From assembly GCA_016714935.1 (NCBI GenBank), contig JADKBU010000005.1, positions 157,560 through 221,559 of the forward strand: a stretch of 64,000 nucleotides of DNA, in the 5' to 3' direction. Shown piece by piece: positions 40,236 to 50,565 of this stretch (position 1 is its first letter; each line of letters begins with the position of its first letter). The DNA comes from Candidatus Accumulibacter propinquus. Lineage in GTDB: Bacteria; Pseudomonadota; Gammaproteobacteria; Burkholderiales; Rhodocyclaceae. Position numbers and translations under genes: made by a program. The notes under the pieces were generated by a model that made no database searches, was not told the DNA's origin, and saw only the letters and a program-made list of their open reading frames with translations.

Positions 40236-41765
40236 TCAAGAGGCTGACTGCTCGTGGAAGCGGGCAATCTCGTAATCGTTGCCGCTTTCCTCCAGTTCCA
40301 GCGCCGTCAGCACGTGCAGTTGGTCGGCATCGCAGAAGTCCAGCGTTTCCCGCACATCGAAGCTCCCCTGTGGCAGCACGATGCGCAATACGTCTGGTTC
40401 GCCACCGTCACGCAGCCAGATTCCCGGAATGGCGACCGCTGCCGCGAAGCCGCTGCGGCGTGGCCGCAACTCGATGCTTTGCGCGTGCCTGGCGAGTATC
40501 TGGACGCCGATCCTGGCGCGTGTGCCTTTAAGCCGGTTGATACGCCTTGCAGCACCGAGCAACCAGTTGTCGCCCCCCTCAGCCTGCATGCAGAGCAGCG
40601 CGCCGAGCTTGATCCGCTCGCCACCCGCGTCGTCGAAACAGGCGCGGAACCCCCCGAGGCTGACGTCTTCGAGGATCGCGTTCTGGACGCCGGCTTCCCG
40701 TGTCAGGCGTGGCACGGCGCCGGAGAACACCACGTAGCTGTGCTCGAACCCCTGCAGGACGGCGATGCTGGTGGTCAGGGGATGCCGCTGGTGTCGCCGC
40801 TGTGGTGGTCGCAGTGCCCAGTAGAGGCGCAGATGACGCAGTACCGGCAGCAGCACCTTCTGCGGGTACTCGCCGCCGAGGTTCAGTGTGGTCGGAATTT
40901 CGCCGCGTTCGACGACATGGATCAGTTCTTCGAGAGCAGTCAGCGCCGGGCCGGCCGAAAAGAAACGCAGTCCGGGGCTGCTCGCGCGAGGCTTTCGGGC
41001 CAGCCGCGCCGGTGCCCCGCCGCTGGCCGCATCGACCCAATACACACTGTCCGGACGGCAGTCGGCGGAAAAGACGAAGCTCGACAGGAAATGCGCGATC
41101 AAGCGGTCGGCCATTTCAACCTGCAGCGGCATCAGACCGTCAACGGAAGAAGTGAAGAACACCAGCGCGTGCAGGTATTGCTGTGCAACACTGCTGAGCC
41201 CCAACTGGGCGGGGTAAAGCTGCAGCGATTTCTGCGCGTGCCCGGCCGTTTCGGCCGCGAGATAGGTTTCTCCGAGACAACGCCAGAGTTCTTCGCCCGG
41301 GGGCTCGTAGCGATACGCCAGCCACTTCAGGCGCGTGCAGCATGCTGCCTGCAAGCGGGTGTTGAGCAGGGGCAGCGACACCTTGAAAGCGACGCTGCCC
41401 CGACCTTTGGGATCCAGACGGGCGCGCTCGATGCAGAGGGAGTAGACCGTGGCAACTTCGCTGAGGTAAGTGCAACTTCGCGCCCACAGCCGTTGGCGTT
41501 CGACTGTCGACAGGTGCGGCGAGTGCAGATAGTCTCGCGCCAGACGACGCAGATGCGGCTGCGCCGCATCATCGAGCTGCCTGAGCACGTCGAACAAGTG
41601 GTCCAGTCGGAAATCTTCGGCATGCTTCAGCGACTCGAACCAGCCCACCACTTCGTCAACCGCGTTCTGTGCCCGGGCGACATGCAGTTCGGCGAGAATC
41701 CTCTTCAACTCCTGGCCGTCGGCCAGAGGATGATCAGGACGCTTCGGAAACAATCTGAAGATCAT
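40236..41765 (-). CDS. PilZ-domain candidate c-di-GMP effector, 509 residues
   Basis: I do not recognise the large N-terminal part (residues 1-315, mostly helical, no signal peptide or clear membrane helix). A PilZ-type signature is complete in the C-terminal part: RRHQR at 323-327 fits RxxxR, and DVSLGG at 367-372 fits D/NxSxxG, 40 residues later. The stretch after it (FRACFDDAGGERIKLGALL) fits the PilZ barrel. The protein probably responds to c-di-GMP. It is on the same strand as trpE but separated by 190 bases. Function beyond ligand binding is unknown. Confidence 0.7.
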   Translation of the reverse strand: MIFRLFPKRPDHPLADGQELKRILAELHVARAQNAVDEVVGWFESLKHAEDFRLDHLFDVLRQLDDAAQPHLRRLARDYLHSPHLSTVERQRLWARSCTYLSEVATVYSLCIERARLDPKGRGSVAFKVSLPLLNTRLQAACCTRLKWLAYRYEPPGEELWRCLGETYLAAETAGHAQKSLQLYPAQLGLSSVAQQYLHALVFFTSSVDGLMPLQVEMADRLIAHFLSSFVFSADCRPDSVYWVDAASGGAPARLARKPRASSPGLRFFSAGPALTALEELIHVVERGEIPTTLNLGGEYPQKVLLPVLRHLRLYWALRPPQRRHQRHPLTTSIAVLQGFEHSYVVFSGAVPRLTREAGVQNAILEDVSLGGFRACFDDAGGERIKLGALLCMQAEGGDNWLLGAARRINRLKGTRARIGVQILARHAQSIELRPRRSGFAAAVAIPGIWLRDGGEPDVLRIVLPQGSFDVRETLDFCDADQLHVLTALELEESGNDYEIARFHEQSAS

Positions 41766-41955
41766 TGAGGGTCAACCTCGCGACGAATTGCATTCTTGCG
41801 CCAGGAAAAGACAGCCAATTGTAATCCAGGCGCGCAACGGCTGTGGATCAAATGACACGCGTACCCTGGATAATCGTACCCCCTGTCCGGGCGCTGGGTT
41901 CAGCAGGCGGCGTCACGCTCAGCCCGGGCGGCAGACTGCGGCAAGCCTGGTTGCA

Positions 41956-43428
41956 TTAGCAGCGCGTGTCGAGGCCGTGTTCGGCAAGCTCGGCGGCCCG
42001 CAGTATGGCCTGCGCCTTGTTCTGGGTTTCCTGCCATTCGGAAGCCGGGTCGGAGTCGGCGACGATGCCGGCGCCGGCCTGCACGTGCAACTGGCCGTCC
42101 TTGACGATGGCCGTGCGGATCGCGATGGCCAGATCCATGTCGCCGTTGAAACCGAGATAGCCGACGGCACCGGCGTAGATTCCTCGCTTGACGGGTTCGA
42201 GTTCATCGATGATTTCCATGGCCCGGACCTTCGGTGCCCCGGAAACCGTCCCCGCCGGAAACGTGGCTTTCAGCACGTCGAGCGCACTGAGCTTTGGTCG
42301 CAGCTTGGCTTCGACGTTCGAGACGATATGCATCACGTGTGAGTAGCGTTCGACGATCATGTTTTCGGTGAGTCTGATCGTGCCGACGCGCGCGACGCGG
42401 CCGGCGTCGTTGCGGCCTAGATCGAGGAGCTGCACATGTTCCGCACGTTCCTTCTCGTCGGCCAGCAACTCGGCGGCAAGTGCCTGATCCTCCTCGAACG
42501 AAACGCCGCGCCGGCGTGTGCCGGCGATCGGGCGGACGGTGACCGTATCGCCTTCCAGGCGGACGAGAATCTCCGGTGAGGCGCCGACCACGTGGAAGTC
42601 CTCGAAGTCGAAATAGAACATGTAGGGCGAAGGATTGAGCGAGCGTAGCGAGCGGTACAGGGCCATCGGGCTGGCGGCGAGCGGTTTGCTCATGCGTTGT
42701 GACAGCACGACCTGCATCAGGTCGCCCTCGGTGATGTAATGTTTCGCCTTAACCACCGCTTGCCTGAACTGTGCTTCGCCAAACATCGACGCCGCCGGCT
42801 GTGAAGATCGCGGCGTTTCGGGCGGAATGCGGACGGGCTCGCGCAGGCTGGCGAGCAGTTCCCTGAGCCGGGCGTGTGCTTTGTGGTATGCGCCGGGAAC
42901 GCCGGGCTCGGCATAGACCACCAGTGTCAGCTTGCCCGAAAGGTTGTCGACCACTGCGATTTCTTCGGAAAGCAGCAGCACGATGTCGGGAATTCCCAGG
43001 TCGTCGGCTTTCTGGGAGCGCGTCAGGCGGGTTTCGATGTAGCGGACGGTGTCGTAGCCGAAGCAACCGACCAGGCCGCCGCAGAAGCGCGGCAGCCCGG
43101 TTGTCGGAGCGGCACGAAAGCGCTTCATGTACTTGCCGATGAAGTCGAGCGGGTTGGTGTCGTCCTCACGCTCGGCGATGCGGTTGCCGTTCAGTACCAG
43201 TACCTGATGCGCATTGACGACAATGCGCGTCGGACTGGACAGGCCGATGATCGAGTAGCGGCCAAAGCGCTCGCCCCCCTGCACCGATTCGAGGAGATAG
43301 CTGTAAGGCGCGTTGGCCAGTTTCAGATAGATCGACAGCGGCGTATCGAGGTCGGCAAAGGTTTCGAGCGTGACCGGGATGCGGTTGTAGCCTTCGGCTG
43401 CCAGGCGATTGAAATAGGCTTCAGTCAT
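41956..43428 (-). CDS. trpE: Anthranilate synthase component I
   Basis: The 490 residues show the chorismate-binding fold. The N-terminal YSYLLESVQGGERFGRYS carries LLES, the usual tryptophan feedback site. Catalytic motifs include QVVLSQRMSKPL, RPIAGTRRRG, DLGRNDAGRVA, YSHVMHIVS, FPAGTVSGAPKVRA and QAGAGIVADSDP. It makes anthranilate from chorismate with TrpG glutaminase, which is not adjacent here. A perfect 14-bp palindrome lies 41 bases before the start codon. Confidence 0.95.
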   Translation of the reverse strand: MTEAYFNRLAAEGYNRIPVTLETFADLDTPLSIYLKLANAPYSYLLESVQGGERFGRYSIIGLSSPTRIVVNAHQVLVLNGNRIAEREDDTNPLDFIGKYMKRFRAAPTTGLPRFCGGLVGCFGYDTVRYIETRLTRSQKADDLGIPDIVLLLSEEIAVVDNLSGKLTLVVYAEPGVPGAYHKAHARLRELLASLREPVRIPPETPRSSQPAASMFGEAQFRQAVVKAKHYITEGDLMQVVLSQRMSKPLAASPMALYRSLRSLNPSPYMFYFDFEDFHVVGASPEILVRLEGDTVTVRPIAGTRRRGVSFEEDQALAAELLADEKERAEHVQLLDLGRNDAGRVARVGTIRLTENMIVERYSHVMHIVSNVEAKLRPKLSALDVLKATFPAGTVSGAPKVRAMEIIDELEPVKRGIYAGAVGYLGFNGDMDLAIAIRTAIVKDGQLHVQAGAGIVADSDPASEWQETQNKAQAILRAAELAEHGLDTRC

Positions 43429-43469
43429 CGGAATTCCACAAGGATGTGCTACAGGATGCAGCGCGCGAA

Positions 43470-43483
43470 CCGATGCGCATCGG
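43470..43483. promoter_or_regulatory. Perfect 14-bp palindrome upstream of trpE
   Basis: CCGATGCGCATCGG is its own reverse complement and lies 41 bases before the trpE start codon. Its place suits an operator, but GC-rich palindromes of this size arise by chance and no second copy was found. Confidence 0.3.
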
Positions 43484-43565
43484 CCACATGGGCAGGGCCC
43501 CCACAGTCAGGCCGACCCGTGTTACGGCCGGGCCCGGGCGGCTGTCGGACGTCGGTATGGGGCAC

Positions 43566-44255
43566 TCATGCGTGCACCACGCGTCGCGCGGCTTCGGAAA
43601 GGGTCGAAACTATACCATCACAAGCCAGTTCGCGAATGTCGCGTCCCTCGTTGTAGCCGTAAGGCACCAGAAACACATGACATCCTGCAGCCCGCCCGGC
43701 ATGAAAGTCATGCACCGAATCGCCGATCATCAGAACCTCGACCGGCGACACGCCGAGCCGACCGCTGGCCCAGAGCAGGGGCATCGGGTCGGGCTTTGCC
43801 CGCGGCAGCACGTCGCCGCTGACGATCACGTCAAAAAAGGGGAACAGCCCGGTGTGCTGCAAGAGGGGCAGGGTAAATGCTTCGGCCTTGTTGGTGATCA
43901 CCCCGAGCGGCAGGTCCAGCGCCTTGAATGCCTGCAGCCCCTCCAGCACGCCGGGGAAAAGCCGGGCATTGCGACCATTCACCGTGGCGTAGTGCCGCCT
44001 GAAGCCGCTCAGGGCGTCGGCTGGCGGTGGCGTGGCATCGTCGGCAGCGGCCAGGCTGCCCGCCAATACGCGCTTGACCAGGTTGGGGATCCCGCGCCCG
44101 ACATAGCTGCGGATCGACTCGACCGAGACTTCGGGGCAAGCGAGGTCGCGCAGCATGGCATTGGCTGCGGCATGCAGGTCGAGCACGGTGTCCAGAAGTG
44201 TTCCGTCCAGGTCGAGGAGCACCGCGCGTACGGCCAGGGGTGGAGAAGACATCAC
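43566..44255 (-). CDS. gph: Phosphoglycolate phosphatase
   Basis: This 229-residue HAD-superfamily enzyme has motif I DLDGTLLDT (nucleophile Asp15, acid Asp17), motif II VITNKAEA, the motif III lysine in RAKPDPMPLL, and motif IV MIGDSVHDFHAG. The cap domain with GRGIPNLVKRVL matches Gph. It removes 2-phosphoglycolate, formed by DNA repair or by Rubisco. Its ATG overlaps the rpe stop by four bases (ATGA), the usual rpe-gph pair. Confidence 0.93.
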   Translation of the reverse strand: MMSSPPLAVRAVLLDLDGTLLDTVLDLHAAANAMLRDLACPEVSVESIRSYVGRGIPNLVKRVLAGSLAAADDATPPPADALSGFRRHYATVNGRNARLFPGVLEGLQAFKALDLPLGVITNKAEAFTLPLLQHTGLFPFFDVIVSGDVLPRAKPDPMPLLWASGRLGVSPVEVLMIGDSVHDFHAGRAAGCHVFLVPYGYNEGRDIRELACDGIVSTLSEAARRVVHA

Positions 44256-44941
44256 GGGATCTCCAGTTGCGCACGCAGCGCGGCAAGCACGCTGTCGTAG
44301 CGATTGCGGTCGCTGTCCCTGGCAGCCCCGAAAACTGCCGACCCGGCAACGAAAGCGTCGGCCCCTGCGCGGGCGATTTCAGCGATGTTGTCGATCTTCA
44401 CCCCTCCGTCGACTTCCAGGCGGATTTGCCGCCCGCTGGCGCGCGTGTACGCGTCGATTCTGGCACGTGCCGCCTTGAGTTTCCCGAGCGTCGCAGGAAT
44501 GAACTTCTGGCCACCAAAGCCAGGGTTGACGCTCATCAGCAGTACCACGTCGAGCTTGTCCATGACGTAGTCCATGTAATCCAGCGGCGTTGCCGGATTG
44601 AACACCAGGCCCGCCTGACATCCCTGCTCATGGATCAGCGCCAGGGTGCGGTCTACGTGTTCGGAACTCTCCGGGTGGAAGGTGATGATGTTGGCGCCGG
44701 CCCTTGCGAAATCGGGAACGATGCGGTCCACCGGCTTGACCATCAGATGCACGTCGATCGGGGCCTGCGTCAGGGGGCGGATGGCCTCACAGACCAGCGG
44801 GCCGATAGTCAGGTTCGGCACGTAGTGGTTGTCCATCACGTCGAAATGAATCCAGTCCGCACCGGCAGCGACGACATTCACGATCTCCTCCCCGAGCTTG
44901 GCGAAATTGGCGGAAAGGATGCTTGGCGCAATGACGTACAT
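44252..44941 (-). CDS. rpe: Ribulose-phosphate 3-epimerase
   Basis: I start at the ATG at 44941 (MYVIAPSILSANFAKLGEE), giving 229 residues; the longer frame beginning at 45052 adds 37 unrelated residues. The TIM-barrel motifs are IHFDVMDNHYVPNLTIGP, PIDVHLMVKPVDR, LLMSVNPGFGGQKFIP and LEVDGGVKIDNI. They include the metal-binding His and Asp residues. The enzyme interconverts ribulose-5-phosphate and xylulose-5-phosphate. It is coupled to gph and divergent from apaG. Confidence 0.96.
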   Translation of the reverse strand: MYVIAPSILSANFAKLGEEIVNVVAAGADWIHFDVMDNHYVPNLTIGPLVCEAIRPLTQAPIDVHLMVKPVDRIVPDFARAGANIITFHPESSEHVDRTLALIHEQGCQAGLVFNPATPLDYMDYVMDKLDVVLLMSVNPGFGGQKFIPATLGKLKAARARIDAYTRASGRQIRLEVDGGVKIDNIAEIARAGADAFVAGSAVFGAARDSDRNRYDSVLAALRAQLEIP

Positions 44942-45143
44942 GGCAGGAACCCCTAGTCGGACAGGGTTATATTCTAATGCCAAAATGCGTGCGCCCCAGA
45001 GCACAAGAGCGCCGCGAGTACCGCCAAAGTCACCGGGCGTTGCGGGCGGCAAGCGAATCTACGCCCGGCGGCGACAACAAGCTTGTCAGCCCACACGGTT
45101 TGGTGTGCAATGCGGGTTCTGAGTGTTCCGACATCGAGCAAAC

Positions 45144-45527
45144 ATGGCCGAAAGCAAGAAGTACGAGATCGCCGTCAGCGCGGTCCCGCAATATATCGCC
45201 GAGCAGTCGGATCCGACGAACGACAACTACGTCTTTGCGTATACCATCACCATAGACAACGTCGGGACAGTCGCTGCGCAGCTGATTTCACGCCACTGGA
45301 TCATCACCGACGCCGAGGGCGAGGTGCAGGAAGTGCGAGGCCTGGGTGTCGTCGGTCGACAGCCGTTGCTGCAGCCGGGCGAGCAGTTCGTCTATACCAG
45401 CGGTTGCCAACTCGACACGCCGGTGGGCACGATGCGCGGCAGCTACCAGTTCACGGCCGTCGACGGGAGGCAGTTCGAAGCCGACATCGCCGAGTTCACC
45501 CTGGCGGTTCCGCATGTCCTGCACTGA
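45144..45527 (+). CDS. apaG: ApaG protein (Co2+/Mg2+ efflux protein family)
   Basis: The ATG at 45144 gives 127 residues starting MAESKKYEIAVSAVPQYI. The beta-sandwich family motifs are complete: YVFAYTITIDNVGTVAAQLI, SRHWIITDAEGEVQEVRGLG, VVGRQPLLQPGEQFVYTSG and GTMRGSYQF. ApaG is linked to metal resistance phenotypes in enterobacteria, but its biochemical role is unclear. It converges with argJ across 58 bases. An upstream in-frame TTG at 45123 adds seven unrelated residues. Confidence 0.93.
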   Translation: MAESKKYEIAVSAVPQYIAEQSDPTNDNYVFAYTITIDNVGTVAAQLISRHWIITDAEGEVQEVRGLGVVGRQPLLQPGEQFVYTSGCQLDTPVGTMRGSYQFTAVDGRQFEADIAEFTLAVPHVLH

Positions 45528-45585
45528 TTCCAGCCCTTGAGTCTCAAGCACGGCGACACGCTGTTCTCGAACTTCTGCGACGCGT

Positions 45586-46824
45586 CTAGCTGCGATAGTC
45601 GGCGTTGATCCGCACGTATTCGTAGGAAAGATCACAGGTGTACACGACAGCCCTGGCCGGGCCGCGTCGCAACTCGATGCGAACGCCGATCTCGGCCTGC
45701 TGCATGATCGCTGCCCCGTCCTCTTCGCGGTATGACGCCGCGCGCCCCCCCTGTTCGGCGACCAGGATCTCGGTTCCCGCGCTGCTCAGCCAGACGCTGA
45801 TGCGATCCACGTCGAGGTCTTCAACGTCGGCGTAGCCGATCGCGGCCAGGATGCGGCCAAGGTTGGGGTCGGAAGCGAAGAAGGCGGTCTTCACCAGCGG
45901 CGAATGGGCCACTGCGTAAGCCACGCGTCTGCACTCCGCACGGTCGCGGCCACCTTCGACGGCGATGCTGATGAACTTGCTGGCCCCTTCGCCGTCGCGA
46001 ACGATCGCCTGCGCGAGTTCCCTGGCGACGGCGATCACCGTGTCCCGTAGCGCCGCGTAGCCGGGCGCGGCCGAGTCGGCGAATGCAACGCCGGCTTGCG
46101 CGGTGGCGATCAGGATCAGGGAGTCGTTGGTTGACGTATCGCCGTCTACGGTGATGCAGTTGAACGACGCATCGGCCGCTTCGCGCAGCAACTCCTGCAG
46201 CAGTGGCGTGCCGATGTCGGCGTCGGTGGCGATGAAACCGAGCATCGTCGCCATGTTCGGCCGAATCATCCCGGCGCCCTTGCTGATGCCGGTGACGGTG
46301 ACGGTCCGGCCGGCGATGACCACACGCCGCGAGGCCGCCTTGGCAACCGTGTCGGTGGTCATGATCGCGTGCGCGGCGGCATGCCAGTTGTCGATCCGGA
46401 GGTCGGCGACACAGGCCGGGAGACCGGCGATCAGGCGCTCGGTCGGCAAAGGTTCGAGGATGACGCCGGTCGAGAAAGGCAACACCTGCCGGTCGTCGAT
46501 ACCCAGCAACTGCCCGAGAGCTGTACAGCTGTCCACCGCGGCATGCCAGCCAGCATCACCCGTGCCGGCATTCGCCACACCGGTATTGATGACCAGAGCG
46601 CGGATGTCGCTGCCGAGTTCCAGGTGGCGGCGGCAAACCTGTACGGGCGCGGCGCAGAAACGGTTGGCGGTGAACACCCCGGCGACGCGCGCACCGGCGC
46701 TCAGCTCGAGAACCGTCAGGTCCAGGCGACCAGGCTTGCGGATTCCTGCTTCGGCCACCCCGAGACGAACACCGGCGACCGGGAACAAGGCTGCCGGGGA
46801 GGGGGTACTGTAGTTGACGGGCAT
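45586..46824 (-). CDS. argJ: Arginine biosynthesis bifunctional protein ArgJ
   Basis: The 412-residue precursor carries the self-cleavage site in SKGAGMIRPNMATMLGF, where Thr193 becomes the N-terminal nucleophile of the beta chain. Also present are TTDTVAKAA and VEGGRDRAECRRVAYAVAHS, and the terminal YVRINADYRS. It transfers acetyl from N-acetylornithine to glutamate and can also acetylate glutamate from acetyl-CoA, giving the cyclic arginine pathway. It lies downstream of secA on the same strand with a hairpin between them. Confidence 0.96.
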   Translation of the reverse strand: MPVNYSTPSPAALFPVAGVRLGVAEAGIRKPGRLDLTVLELSAGARVAGVFTANRFCAAPVQVCRRHLELGSDIRALVINTGVANAGTGDAGWHAAVDSCTALGQLLGIDDRQVLPFSTGVILEPLPTERLIAGLPACVADLRIDNWHAAAHAIMTTDTVAKAASRRVVIAGRTVTVTGISKGAGMIRPNMATMLGFIATDADIGTPLLQELLREAADASFNCITVDGDTSTNDSLILIATAQAGVAFADSAAPGYAALRDTVIAVARELAQAIVRDGEGASKFISIAVEGGRDRAECRRVAYAVAHSPLVKTAFFASDPNLGRILAAIGYADVEDLDVDRISVWLSSAGTEILVAEQGGRAASYREEDGAAIMQQAEIGVRIELRRGPARAVVYTCDLSYEYVRINADYRS

Positions 46825-46890
46825 GGCGACCTCACGTTCGGAGACAGGCGAGCGGTATGTTGGCGCCGGGCCGCTCGCCTGGTGATCAGC

Positions 46891-46922
46891 AGCCGGCAGC
46901 GCGCGTCACCACGCTGCCGGCT
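46891..46922 (-). terminator. Hairpin between secA and argJ
   Basis: AGCCGGCAGCG (46891-46901) and CGCTGCCGGCT (46912-46922) form a perfect 11-bp stem with a 10-base loop, 12 bases after the secA stop. No T-run follows, so it may act with Rho or as an mRNA end stabiliser. Confidence 0.5.
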
Positions 46923-46933
46923 GGCGCCGGTGG

Positions 46934-49645
<2,712 letters not shown>

Positions 49646-50104
49646 TCTGGGAACAGTAGAGGAAGTTGCGAAGTTAATATAAGGACCCGAGCCAATGGCA
49701 GGGCCACTATTCTTCCGCAGTGGGGAATTGCGGAGCGGTTCGGATGGGGGCGCCGAACCGGCAGGTTGACAAGATCAGCCCAATCATGCGGCGCGCGGCA
49801 TGGATACTACCTTCAAGCGTCGATTGACGCAATTCCGGCGTCACATTCCGGCTGCACCGACACCACCCCGACGCATGCCCCGGCCGGCCCGGCAGCGTTG
49901 GCCGGTAACCCCGGCCTGCGCCGTCGGGGTGGTCAGATCGCGGCGGGTTGGCGGTAAAACAGGTCGTGGAGGTCACGCGAATCCGCAGTCTGCACCGGTC
50001 GCGACTGCGAATGCCAGGGTTGACGGCCCGGCAGCGGGCTTCATACACTTCTGAGGCTGCGTCGGATTTCCTGTCCGCTTGCAAACGAAGGGAGTATGAA
50101 GGCT
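49646..50104. other. Intergenic region between secA and the defence island
   Basis: About 460 bases separate the divergent secA and Uma2-type genes. Short open frames exist on both strands, but none has a family pattern or a good ribosome site. A long imperfect inverted repeat (CCACCCCGACG 49863-49873 with CGTCGGGGTGG 49922-49932 and GC-rich inner arms) is the only clear structure. The secA promoter should be in the first 100 bases. No tRNA was found. Confidence 0.35.
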
Positions 50105-50515
50105 ATGTCCATGCACCCAGCAGGCGAGGCCTACACGCTGCAGGATTACCTGCAATGGGAAGGCGATTGGGAGCTGATTCGCGGCCAACCGGTTGCAATG
50201 GTCCCGTCGCCCAGCTTCGAACATCAGCAGGTCAGCGCCGCCATCTTTCGGCAACTCGACGAATCGCTCGACGATTGCCCGCATTGCCAGGCGGTGTTTG
50301 AAATAGACGTGGAATTTGCGCAAGACACCGTCGTCCGCCCCGACGTGCTGGTGATCTGCTACCAACCCGAAGGTGAACGGCTGACCCGCGCACCCGATCT
50401 GATTTTCGAAGTCATCTCGCCCAGGACCACCCGGCGGGATGAAGTGGTCAAATCTCGCTGTTCTGGGTCGCCCCGATCATCGGTGCCGTCATCGGCGCCA
50501 TCCTCCTCGGTCTGA
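50105..50515 (+). pseudogene. Uma2-family endonuclease, 3-prime truncated
   Basis: An ATG at 50105, ten bases after AAGGGAG, starts a Uma2/DUF820 (PD-(D/E)xK) protein: YTLQDYLQWEGDWELIRGQP, QQVSAAIFRQLDE, DTVVRPDVLVICY and DLIFEVISPRTTRRDEVVK. Similarity stops at about residue 117; the family normally continues for some 70 residues. The last codons (SRCSGSPRSSVPSSAPSSSV) are aquaporin DNA read in the wrong frame. The catalytic Asp and Glu are present, but the missing C-terminal strands make function doubtful. The break marks the left edge of the island. Confidence 0.75.
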
Positions 50516-50538
50516 TATCCGCCGGTCGCAAGGCCTGA
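50449..50538 (+). pseudogene. Aquaporin (AqpZ-like) 3-prime remnant
   Basis: In another frame from the Uma2-type gene, the DNA encodes QISLFWVAPIIGAVIGAILL followed by GLISAGRKA and a stop. LFWVAPIIGAVIGA is the usual end of bacterial aquaporin Z, where the last helix starts with FWVAP. No other part of an aquaporin gene is present. The remnant begins exactly where Uma2 similarity ends, so a deletion or recombination joined the two genes here. Confidence 0.65.
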
Positions 50539-50565
50539 TCAGCTGCACGCCAAGGAACTCGCTAG

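Noticed and set aside
40254..41768. An open frame of 504 codons opposite the PilZ-type gene
   Set aside because: The minus-strand frame holds a complete PilZ signature; the plus-strand frame shows none.
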